Assembly (NCBI RefSeq): GCF_030269925.1
Contig: NC_085108.1
Span: 6,448,001-6,512,000, forward strand
Reading direction: 5' to 3'
DNA length: 64,000 bases
Origin: Bombyx mori
Lineage: Eukaryota > Arthropoda > Insecta > Lepidoptera > Bombycidae
This document shows positions 55,487-64,000 of the stretch, piece by piece. Each line of letters opens with the position of its first letter. Within the stretch, counting starts at the first letter, position 1. Made by a program: the position numbers and the translations under genes. The notes below the pieces were generated by a model that ran no database searches, was not told the origin of the DNA, and saw nothing but the letters and a program-made list of their open reading frames with translations.

Positions 55487-55897
55487 TAATAATATTATAA
55501 AGAGGAAAGATTTGTTTGTTTGTTTGTATTGAACAGGTTCCGAAACTACTGAACCGATTTGAAAAATCCTCGTACTGTTTGGAAGCTTCACTATTTCCGA
55601 TTGACATAGGCTTAGATAATCTTTTTTGGAAAAAAATTAGGGATCCTTACTAAAACTACTATAATGTAACCCAAGGTGTAAAAAAAATTACCTTTAAATC
55701 GTGTGCCCTGCGAAAACTATTAATGATAGAATAAAATAATGTCCTACAACTTTGTAGAACACATTATTGTAGACTTTTTTGTAGAACTGTTATAGTTATG
55801 CCGCAATAAGTGTTCTTTAATTTAAAAAAATAATAAAACGTCAAATATCGTTGAAATTTTTGTTAAAGACCTGAGCGGAGCCGGAGCGGGCCGCTAG
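55487..55897 (+). mobile_element. Helitron-like repeat (GCGGGCCGCTAG-ending family)
   Basis: TAATATTATAAAGAGGAAAG, CCGAAACTACTGAACCGATT and the end GGAGCCGGAGCGGGCCGCTAG then T. Confidence 0.55.
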
Positions 55898-56170
55898 TCC
55901 TTGATAAAGGATTAAATCAATGAACACGATTTCGCTAAATAAACACCTTTTATCGATCGGATAAAGAGATAAATGTGTTTTTAAAGTTATACTATTTTTA
56001 GATTTGACAAACAGACATAGTTTCCTGTTTGTCCTACCTAGCCTTTTTAGTGATAAGATATTTTTTGTAAATTATAAATATCGCGTCATCGCGATCGAGG
56101 GGTAAATGCCTGCAAAATTTCGGACAGATTTACGGGAACATAACATTTTTGGACGGATTTTTCTGAATAC

Positions 56171-56702
56171 GTTTTTTTTTTATTGCTTAGATGGGAGTCG
56201 TCTATTATCAAAGGTGGCAAATCTGTGCATTTGGACAAAAAAAATATTATTGATATGTCAATACAGATTGATTTGAATATAATCGTCTCCTTCAAAGAAT
56301 ACGGTTCAAAACCTGCATTAAATAAAGGTTAATACTTAACCTGTTATTTATCTAAGATGTCGTTCAGAAGAGTTTTGTGACTGCCAATGGAATACAAAGT
56401 CAATAATTCGTTTTTCTGATTTACCAATAATTGTCCAAAAGTCACATTGCCGGCTTTGATAATAGTCGACTCATGGGTGGACGAGCTCACAGCCCACCTG
56501 GTGTTAAATGGTTACTGGAACCCATAGACCTCTACGACGTAAATGCGCCACCCACCTTGAGATATAAGTTCTAAGATCTCAAGTATAGTTACAACGGCTG
56601 CCCCACCATTGAAACCGGAACGCATTAACTGCTTCACGGCAGAAATAGGCAGGGTGGTGGTACCTACCCGCGCGGACTCACAAGAGGTCCTACCACCAGT
56701 AT
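56171..56702 (-). mobile_element. Bm1 SINE split by a MITE
   Basis: The SINE A-tail and GCTTAGATGG lie at 56171-56194; the rest continues ATGGGTGGACGAGCTCACAG from 56473 to TACCACCAGTA at about 56702. The 278-bp MITE sits between with a duplicated ATGG. Confidence 0.9.
56195..56472. mobile_element. 278-bp MITE with 4-bp target duplication, copy 2 (inside Bm1)
   Basis: Left end GAGTCGTCTATTATCAAAGG, right end GCTTTGATAATAGTCGACTC, flanked by ATGG. It is the reverse complement of 37323-37598 with about 93% similarity by eye. Confidence 0.88.
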
Positions 56703-57171
56703 ATGTGAAAATTGCGAAAATTTTTGAAAAGATTCGTGTACTTCATATAGTTTGTGTTTTAAACAGATTTAAACCTAAAATTAATAATTGATCTGTCCAC
56801 CTTACTTATATAATGAGAATTTTCTACCGAGAAAATGACTACCGTCTTCTTTGTAAATGATATTGACTAAATTCGTTATCTTCTCTGCTTCGCTTCTACC
56901 AATCGCTTTCTTTTACACCACGTAGGTACAGATTACCAAATAAACTTTTTACCAATGATTGATAGGTAATTTAATCAACCTACAGATAATAATGATAAAC
57001 ATGTCATTAATAGATTGATTCGCTTTACCAGTAATCTATATTCGCGTTCAAAACAAAACACACCTTACTTTTGAGTGAGTTCAATGATCCAGTTTTATTT
57101 TATTTTTTTAAACAATAATCGGGTTACGTTTATTAGATAAAGAGCATTGCGCAATATATATAATGTAACAT
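56703..57171. other. Gene-free spacer
   Basis: AT-rich; nothing recognised. Confidence 0.5.
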
Positions 57172-57287
57172 TATTTTTTTTTGCCTAGATCTGTGGACGA
57201 GTTCACAGCCCATCTGATGTTGGAGCCTATAGACATCTACGACGTAAAGTTGAGATATCAGTTCTAAGGTCTCAAGTATAGTACATT
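57172..57287 (-). repeat. Bm1 SINE 3' fragment, internally deleted
   Basis: T-run, GCCTAGATCTGTGGACGAGT to CTAAGGTCTCAAGTATAG, with short deletions. Confidence 0.8.
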
Positions 57288-57346
57288 CTGTGGCAAATAC
57301 TAATTATACTAATCATAGCGTCTAAGCTGTATGGTCTCGAAGTCAT

Positions 57347-57446
57347 TTTAGCCTAAAAGATAAGACGGCCGGTGCGTTCGTATCAAGCGATGCGACTGTG
57401 CCGGTGTTCAAACCCCGCAGGCAGACACCAATTTTTCTTGTATGAA
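57347..57446 (+). repeat. Bm1 tRNA-like head cut by a LINE
   Basis: TTAGCCTAAAAGATAAGACG and GCCGGTGTTCAAACCCCGCA, then AATTTTTCTTGTATGAAATACG: the 5' 100 bp of Bm1 in sense. The remainder is replaced by the LINE beginning at 57447. The head is neither tail-linked nor intact as a tRNA. Confidence 0.75.
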
Positions 57447-57700
57447 ATACGTACACCTAATCTGATAAGCCTTGAGAGGCTATTTCAGCGTAACCTTAAC
57501 TAGTAGGTGAGCTCACGGGGCTCAAACCTGAGGACGTTGCTAACACGAACCCTAGCAAGAGCCGTGCTTCGCAGAATCTACCACCGGATCGGAAACGCGA
57601 CCCATTCAGAAGATCCGGCGAGAAACTCAGTGGGCTGGGTTAAATTACTCGTCGAGCCCTTCGTCGCAAGCGACGGGTTCCACGAGAATAATGACCGGTC
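57447..57700 (-). mobile_element. Jockey-clade LINE, 3' end fragment
   Basis: ACACCTAATCTGATAAGCCT to AGAATAATGACCGGTC on the minus strand. Confidence 0.86.
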
Positions 57701-58024
57701 AAGGTAGATGGCGGCATTCCCGAGACCACTTTACAGCAGGTGGGTCCTGTAACAGGTAACCGGTAAGCCCTAGAAATCTTGTTCAATAACCAAACTCAAA
57801 CCTGCGTCCTTAGTCGTATGATACCAAATACAACGACACACCCAGTAATTACGTCACTAGATCCTAATGCTAATAATTATTCTCGTTTTTACCAACACAA
57901 ATGATATGAAAGTTGCCTTTTGTATATTTACTTTCACATTCAGTTTTTCACTCGTTCGAAAGATAGGAATGTTTTGCGTAAGTTTCTTATATTTCTTTCT
58001 AATCAAAACGCAGCTATCTATACT

Positions 58025-58232
58025 TCTATACTAATATTATAAAGAGGAAAGATTTGTTTGTTTCGAATAGGCTCCGAAACTACTGGACCGATTTGAAAAA
58101 ATCTTTTTCCATTAGAAGCCGACATTGTCCCTGATGAACATAGGCTACTTTTTTTATTATTTTTTTTATTTTTATTTTTTGGTTTCATGTGTGTTTTAAT
58201 GTTTCCGAAGCGAAGCGAGGGCGGGTCGCTAG
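58025..58232 (+). mobile_element. Helitron-like repeat (GCGGGTCGCTAG-ending family)
   Basis: TCTATACTAATATTATAAAG, GCTCCGAAACTACTGGACCG and the end CGAGGGCGGGTCGCTAG then T. Confidence 0.6.
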
Positions 58233-58427
58233 TCAGTAATAAAAGGGCCAAAAATCGATTCAGACACGATTGAACTTGAAACTTCTTAGTGTGGATTCAC
58301 GTATTGGACCTTGATCTTGTAAAAAAAGAACGTATTCCAAGATACGGTACGCCACTGTTACGGTGCCGACGTGCGAGCGAGACAAAAACTCATTTGTCGA
58401 CGTCACTCTACAACTAATCTCGAAGCT

Positions 58428-58650
58428 GTGGTAGGACCTCTTGTGAGTCCGCACGGGTATGTACCACTACCCCGCCTATTTCTGCCGTGAGCAGTAATGC
58501 CTTTCGGTTTGAAGGGCGGGGCAGCCGTTGTAACTATACTGAGACCTTAGAACTTATATCTCAAGGTGGGTGGCGCATTTACGCTGTAGACATCTATGGG
58601 CTCCAGTAACCACTTAACACCCAGGTGGGCTGTGAGCTGGTCCACCAATT
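58428..58650 (+). mobile_element. Bm1 SINE body, tail missing
   Basis: TGGTAGGACCTCTTGTGAGT to GGGCTGTGAGCTGGTCCACC. Confidence 0.9.
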
Positions 58651-59066
58651 TCACAAAAATCGCTTCCTATGAATGGAAGTTGCTTATTAAATAATGTATA
58701 ACAAGGACGTTCGGCAACTGACTTTTATAATATTTTTCAATTTTACATAACAAGTCACTATTACGACAGGTTTCCGATGATTATGGAGCTCGTGCCCTTT
58801 CTGGTTTTAAGTGGAGCAGGGCATCATGATACGAAATGCCATCGCTCTCATATCTCTATATATGTATAAATAGACTAAGACAAAACAGTTGAGTACCACT
58901 GTCTTCTCTGTTTGTCAACCGATTTTTTAACAGTTATTTTTCTTTTATTGCCCTTGTAGCAAAATAACTAATTGGATTGCGTTTTTGTTAAAAAATCGAC
59001 AATGTACGTTAAAAGTGCGCGGAAAAAGAGCAGGCGCGTGACACGACGAGCTAACCGCGTGCAAGT
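58651..59066. other. Gene-free spacer
   Basis: AT-rich, with a CR1 tail remnant (TTTTATTGCCCTTGTAG, 58942-58958). Confidence 0.5.
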
Positions 59067-59110
59067 TTTTTTTTTATTGCCTTTGTAGGCAGACGAGCAT
59101 ACGGCCCTCG
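59067..59110 (-). repeat. CR1-like LINE 3'-end fragment
   Basis: T-run, ATTGCCTTTGTAGGCAGACG then AGCATACGGCCC. Confidence 0.7.
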
Positions 59111-59139
59111 GTTATTGGCAGGCCGGTGAGCATCTTTAC

Positions 59140-59310
59140 CAGATCTGATCAGCGGCTGTATGAGCGTCAGCGTGATCTTCTCACGTCAACCTGACCAACT
59201 ACCATCAGCTTCTCTAAGTTATCGGGGTCTCTACGAGCGATGTGACCGTAGCACGCGAGGATAAGCTGGAAGCAGATAGCGGACAGCCTTTGGTCCGGCG
59301 TTTAGTACAT
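59140..59310 (-). pseudogene. RTE-like LINE C-terminal remnant
   Basis: On the minus strand it reads ACYGHIARRDPDNLEKLMVV then GQV, followed by stops: the same C-terminal motif as 55055-55300, more decayed. Confidence 0.65.
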
Positions 59311-59329
59311 GGACCGGTCATCGTTCCCA

Positions 59330-59485
59330 CAGACACCGCCCACTGAGTTTCTCGCCGGATCTTCTCAGTGGGTCGCGTTTTCGATCCGGTGGTAGATTCT
59401 GCGAAGCACGGCTCTTGCTAGGGTTCGTGTTAGCATCGTCGTCAGATTTGAGCCCCGTGAGCTCACCTACTAGTTAAGGTTAAAA
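59330..59485 (+). mobile_element. Jockey-clade LINE fragment, 3' end
   Basis: CGCCCACTGAGTTTCTCGCC to GAGCTCACCTACTAGTTAAG, then an A-rich end. Confidence 0.82.
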
Positions 59486-59819
59486 AAAGAGTTAAAAAAA
59501 AGTCGATGGGATTCGCAACATCCGCCTTATAATACCCTGGGCACAATGATCTTGCTTAGCTTAGAAAATCGTCTATGGCTTTCTTCATTTCCCTGCTAAC
59601 CCAGTCTGCAGGTACTAGGTGGATAGGTGTGTATACATACACACTGTATGAGATCAGCAGACTCACATCTAGTTGGCTCCGAAACCCGAGGAAGTCAAGA
59701 ATATAACGATATTTATGACTGTGGCTTAGTCACAGGAAAATCTAGTAAGTCGCAACGACCGGCGCACGACCAAATCGCCCAAATCTCAACATAGATAAGG
59801 TTCATATTTTAATATACAA
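59486..59819. other. Unassigned sequence upstream of the Jockey-type LINE
   Basis: No match to other repeats in the window; it may include the LINE 5' end or unique DNA. Confidence 0.35.
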
Positions 59820-60226
59820 TCACAGCGTTCGTGGTCTGGGCACCATTCCCAGATGGCACATGCTCTGTGCCACCACGCGCGTCGCAGGTTGCGGATAGCG
59901 AAACGGCTTCCAGATATGGATGCTAGCTGCCATGTGCAGTCGCGGACAATTGAGCGGTCCATTTCGAGGGGCACCGGGATTTCTCGTGGCGGGGAAGTCT
60001 CTATAAAGCGGTGCTAAACCCAATGACATTTGGACGTCAGTGGCGAGTAGGAGCCGCCACTCTAATCAAAGCTTGGACCCGGGGAGACCATCCTCGAAAG
60101 CCTTGGTTGGCTGTTGGTCTAGGAGACGGTACTCCGAATAACAAACCAAGTGCTGCCTTGTACATAGGTGTTGGCTCACCAAAGGCTAGGTCGTCTGCCC
60201 GATTGTAGGCATAAATAAAATTAAAT

Positions 60227-61684
60227 ATGGAAGCAAGATTTAAGAACAAACTACCCCAGGAGGGTTCCAGCTCTTGTATCAAGGCTGGGGAATCCCTCTC
60301 TGAGCAGAGCCCAGTGCGAAACTCAGGCTGCCCCACGGATTCTGGGGGGGGCAAAATTTTGCAATCCCATGAAGATAGGAACAAAACGAAAATTTTATCA
60401 CAACAAATATTCCATAAAGGAATGTTTAATAATAAACCACAACCTACGCCAACTAATAAACAGACAGAAGACTGGAACGACGTACTTAGAAGCAAAAGAC
60501 TACGGTCTAGTCCGGACAATCATGGAGTTTTAAAGCAAAAAAAACTTGATACATACTGGCTCTCAAATCCATTTTCTACATCAAACAGATTTGCTAATCT
60601 TGAGGTTGATAGCCCCGGCGAACCCACGGATAAAACCGATACTGTGGTGAAGTTACCTAAACCACCCCCAATATTTGTAGACAGAGTGAGCAATATAAAG
60701 CCTCTTATAACACTTTTAAACAATGTTGGAGATGATAGTTATGAACTTAAAGTGTTACCAAACGAACGTGTTAAAATTCAACCAAAAGCTCCTGATACTT
60801 ACATAAACATAGTCAAAGAACTTGAGAACAAAAAAACTGAATTTTATACATACAAACCAAAGGAAGACAGAAACTTCAAAGTGATGCTAAAAAATATGCA
60901 TCCATCTACTGATCCAGAGGACATAAAAGAAGCTCTGTCGCTCCTTGAGCATGAATGTACAAATATCTGGAATGTTAAACGCAGGATCACTAAGGAACCT
61001 TTACCCATGTTTACGGTGGAACTCAAACAGAAAGAAAATAACAAATCTATCTACGACATAAAATCCCTCCTTCACTGCAGAGTAATATTTGAGCCTCCAA
61101 GACCTAAACGAGAAATACCACAGTGTGGAAATTGCCAACAATATGGTCACACTAAAACCTATTGTAGAAGGAGTCCGAAATGCATAAAATGTGCAGGAGA
61201 CCACCTATCAGCCAAATGTAGTCGGAAAACTAGATCTGATGATGTTAAATGCGTTCTTTGTGGTGGAAATCATCCTGCAAATTACAAGGGATGTAGCATC
61301 TATAGGGAGTTAGAGAAAATCAGGTTTCCATCACAATATGAAAAGAAAAAGACACAGATTGCATACAAAATGTCTAAACAACAATCTAATCCTCAACTCA
61401 GCCAGCGAAACCCTACATATAGTGAAGTGTTAGCTGGCTACCCAATAACAGCTCACTTATCAGAAAATATGCCTACATCTAATAATAATAATAATTATAA
61501 TCATAATACAATCAATCATAATACAAATGGAAATAATAAATATAATGAAACCTACAATAATAGTAATGACATACGGGAGTTAATGGATATGATGAAACAG
61601 ATAATGACACAACTAACAACAATGACTAATCTAATTATATCTCTAACAACAAAACTTATACCAAGTTCGATTCCATCAAAATAG
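60227..61684 (+). CDS. LINE ORF1, Gag-like nucleic-acid-binding protein
   Basis: 485 residues, stop TAG at 61682-61684. Order: a disordered N-terminus; a region with PPPIFVDRVSNIKPLITLLN; a PRE_C2HC-type domain as in Drosophila jockey (NFKVMLKNMHPSTDPEDIKE, FEPPRPKREIPQC); three zinc knuckles beginning CGNCQQYGHTKTYC, CIKCAGDHLSAKC and CVLCGGNHPANYKGC; then an Asn-rich low-complexity stretch (about 415-455) and a final hydrophobic helix. The ORF1 proteins of this clade coat LINE RNA in a ribonucleoprotein. The start is the first ATG of the frame, 1 kb before the knuckles. Confidence 0.93.
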   Translation: MEARFKNKLPQEGSSSCIKAGESLSEQSPVRNSGCPTDSGGGKILQSHEDRNKTKILSQQIFHKGMFNNKPQPTPTNKQTEDWNDVLRSKRLRSSPDNHGVLKQKKLDTYWLSNPFSTSNRFANLEVDSPGEPTDKTDTVVKLPKPPPIFVDRVSNIKPLITLLNNVGDDSYELKVLPNERVKIQPKAPDTYINIVKELENKKTEFYTYKPKEDRNFKVMLKNMHPSTDPEDIKEALSLLEHECTNIWNVKRRITKEPLPMFTVELKQKENNKSIYDIKSLLHCRVIFEPPRPKREIPQCGNCQQYGHTKTYCRRSPKCIKCAGDHLSAKCSRKTRSDDVKCVLCGGNHPANYKGCSIYRELEKIRFPSQYEKKKTQIAYKMSKQQSNPQLSQRNPTYSEVLAGYPITAHLSENMPTSNNNNNYNHNTINHNTNGNNKYNETYNNSNDIRELMDMMKQIMTQLTTMTNLIISLTTKLIPSSIPSK

Positions 61685-64000
61685 TTTTATGGAACGCCAA
61701 TGGCCTGTCACAGCACACCTTAGAGGTTAAAAAATACATTGAAGTAAACAAAATAGACATATTTCTGATCTCAGAAACACACTTCACCAAGATGAGTTAC
61801 TTCAATATACCAAATTATAATGTGTATCACACTATGCACCCAGATGGCTCCGCCCACGGAGGAAGTGCAATTATAATCAGAAGTAACATCAAGCACTATG
61901 AAGGATCTCATTACTGTACTGATATAATACAAGCAACAAACATCGTTGTTCAAGACTGGGTGGGACCCATCACCATATCGGCACTTTACAGCCCTCCAAA
62001 ACATAACATTAAGAATGAAGATTATGAAAAGTTTTTTAATTCCTTAGGACATAGATTTATGGCTGGTGGAGATTATAATGCTAAGCATACAAGCTGGGGG
62101 TCTCGAACTGTGACAACGAAGGGAAGACAGTTACTTTCTTGCATTGAACGACTAAGATTAAATGTTTGTTCAACTGGCGAGCCAACATATTGGCCGAGTG
62201 ACAAAAGGAAGGTACCAGACTTGTTAGATTTTTGTATCACAAAAGGCATCAATAATGCATGTATAGAGTGTACATCCAGTTTTGATCTCTCATCTGATCA
62301 CTCCCCAGTCATAATAACGCTCAGTCGAAATATAGCCAGGAAAATGAAAACATGTAGACTGCATTCTTGCAGGACCGATTGGGATTACTTTCGTGTATTG
62401 GTATCTGGCTCTTTGGACATCAATCTACCTCTAAAAACAGAGGATGACATTGCGGATGGTGTTGAACATTTTAACTTTGTTGTACAACATTCTGCTTGGC
62501 ATGCGACACCCGCCCCACCAATTGTAAAACCATCGCAATGTTCTCTTTCAATCAAAACGTTGTTATCAGAAAAAAGGCGATTAAGAAAACGATGGCAAAC
62601 TACGAGGCATCCTGATGACAAAAAAATATTTAATTACAGTATTACAAAATTGAAAATACATTTGGCTCGTGAGAGAAACGAAAAAACAAATACATATATG
62701 CAAGAGCTGGATGCCACATCGAAAACAGACTATTCGCTATGGAAGGCTACCAAATACCTTAAACGTCCTATAAACCACCAACCTCCTCTACGGAAATCTG
62801 ATGGAACTTGGGCCACTAGCGACCTAGACAAAGCTAAGGCCTTTGCTGAACACCTGGATAATGTATTTACACTAAATGCGATGGATAATTCGGCTATGCC
62901 TGCCAATGAATCGGAATTGAATGAGCATGTTATTGAGGTTCCCTTCAAAAAAATTCGTAAATCCGAAACAAGATCTGTCATAAAGAATCTTGACCCTAAT
63001 AAATCACCAGGATATGATCTAATAACAGCAACTATTTTAAAAGAGTTACCTCAAGAGGGAATTACTTTCTTGACCCAATTATACAATGCTATTTTCAGAC
63101 TTAAGTTTGTGCCTCACTTATGGAAGGTAGCTCAAATTAAGATGATACCTAAACCTGGAAAAAGTGGCGAGGACGTGAAATCTTATCGTCCTATCAGTTT
63201 GCTCCCTGTACCGTCCAAGGTCATGGAGATTCTGTTTCTCGCAAGATTGAATCCTATTATTGAAACGAAAAAACTAATCCCAGATCATCAGTTTGGCTTT
63301 AGATGGAAACATAGTACAATCGAACAAATTCACAGACTTGTTGAATATATTAATAGAGCTTTTGAGGGAAAAAAATACTGCACGGCTGCCTTCCTAGATA
63401 TATCTCAGGCCTTCGACCGAGTTTGGCATGAAGGACTCTTACTCAAAATTAAAAAGAAGATCCCTTCCAACTTCTATTTTTTCATTGAATCTTATTTGAG
63501 TAGCCGATATTATTTTGTTAAACACGGCGATGAAATATCGCCTCTCCATTCAATTAATGCCGGTGTTCCCCAAGGCAGTGTCATTGGGCCCACTTTATAT
63601 CTATTGTATACAGCTGATTTGCCCGAAACTGATGGTACGATAATGGGAACTTTTGCTGATGACACCGCAATAATGACCATGGACGATGATCCAAACGAAG
63701 CTTCTTATAAACTACAGAACAGCCTTAATAATATCAACACTTGGCTAAAAAAATGGCGTATCAAAGCGAATGAATCTAAGTCTGTACAAGTTACTTTCAC
63801 CACTCGAAGACAAACTTGTCCCGCAGTCACCTTGAATAATATAGAGATCCCGCAATCTGAAAATGCAAAGTACTTAGGGATGTACCTGGATAGGAGACTG
63901 ACTTGGAGAAAACATATATTCACCAAGCGTCTTGCGGTGGGTCAGCAAATACGTAAATTGTATTGGCTTCTTAATAGAAAGTCTCAACTGTCAGTTGAAA
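61630..64000 (+). CDS. LINE ORF2, endonuclease and reverse transcriptase (incomplete at window end)
   Basis: Open in the -1 frame relative to ORF1 from 61630 to the window end, about 790 codons, no stop. AP-type endonuclease: IKIVLWNANGLSQHTLEVKK, FLISETHFTK, GGSAIIIRS, MAGGDYNAKHTSWGS, SSDHSPVIITL. RT: NKSPGYDLITATIL, MIPKPGKSGEDVKSYRPISL, FLDISQAFDRVWHEGL, AGVPQGSVIGPTLYLLY, catalytic TFADDTAIM, KYLGMYLDRRLTWRKHI. No ATG precedes the first endonuclease motif, so translation must begin by frameshift, reinitiation or a non-AUG codon. Catalytic residues of both domains are present. Confidence 0.94.

Larger units (their letters stand above)
59820..64000 (+). mobile_element. Jockey-type LINE, 5' UTR + ORF1 + ORF2, cut by the window end
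   Basis: About 400 bp of leader precede ORF1; the exact 5' border is not determined. Both ORFs are intact up to the window end, so it may be a full-length, potentially active copy. It is a different family from the shorter Jockey-clade fragments. Confidence 0.88.

Noticed and set aside
57347..57446. Possible tRNA gene with box B GGTGTTCAAACC
   Set aside because: It is the 5' head of a Bm1 SINE interrupted by a LINE; the stems do not pair well.
60037..60519. 160-codon minus-strand ORF over the LINE ORF1 start
   Set aside because: It is antisense to ORF1, with no family resemblance and no poly(A) or splice context.

Overview
The window is nuclear DNA of a lepidopteran insect, almost certainly a silkworm (Bombyx mori or a very close relative). 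The reasons are more than twenty copies of one tRNA-derived SINE of the Bm1 type, about nineteen 3' ends of one Jockey-clade LINE with a CGCCGGATCTTCTCAGTGGG core, Helitron-like repeats ending GGGTCAGCTAG, and split genes with GT-AG introns. There are no prokaryotic features. Names and families come from recognised motifs; no database search was run.

Host genes. (1) 2.9-7.9 kb, minus strand: a galectin-domain gene. Three exons have matching phases. A fourth, terminal exon has a long reading frame one base out of register at an A6 run. (2) 18.3-34.5 kb, plus strand: cytoplasmic aspartyl-tRNA synthetase, assembled here as 12 coding exons whose phases all agree (533 aa). (3) 44.8-50.75 kb, minus strand: a LIV-1-type ZIP zinc transporter (ZIP6/ZIP10/fear-of-intimacy type), 6 coding exons, 680 aa. 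A decayed THAP-domain gene lies inside intron 7 of the synthetase.

Mobile DNA fills most of the rest. 9.43-11.17 kb holds a 5'-truncated Jockey-clade LINE with a perfect 12-bp target duplication. 12.38-17.91 kb holds a complete Ty3/gypsy element of CsRn1/Kabuki type (gag, pol, tRNA-Trp primer site, LTRs that look identical, 4-bp target duplication). It sits 390 bp upstream of the synthetase start codon in the same orientation, and a diverged solo LTR of the family lies at 38.67 kb. 41.2-42.8 kb is a minus-strand LINE reverse transcriptase. From about 59.8 kb to the window end is a Jockey-type LINE with ORF1 and most of ORF2, running off the edge. Between these lie Bm1 SINEs, Helitron-like repeats, a hAT-like element, and several short inverted-repeat elements that I cannot assign to a named family.

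The most interesting structures are: an 873-bp inverted-repeat element full of GGAAATGTATA motifs with an unrecognised exon-like insert (intron 2 of the synthetase); two ~400-bp inverted copies of one repeat flanking synthetase exons 6-8, a layout known to favour circular RNA; a 276-278 bp element with a 4-bp target duplication, one copy splitting a Bm1 SINE; the gypsy insertion at the synthetase promoter; and mobile elements within 8-90 bp of most synthetase splice sites. 34.8-44.7 kb is gene-poor.
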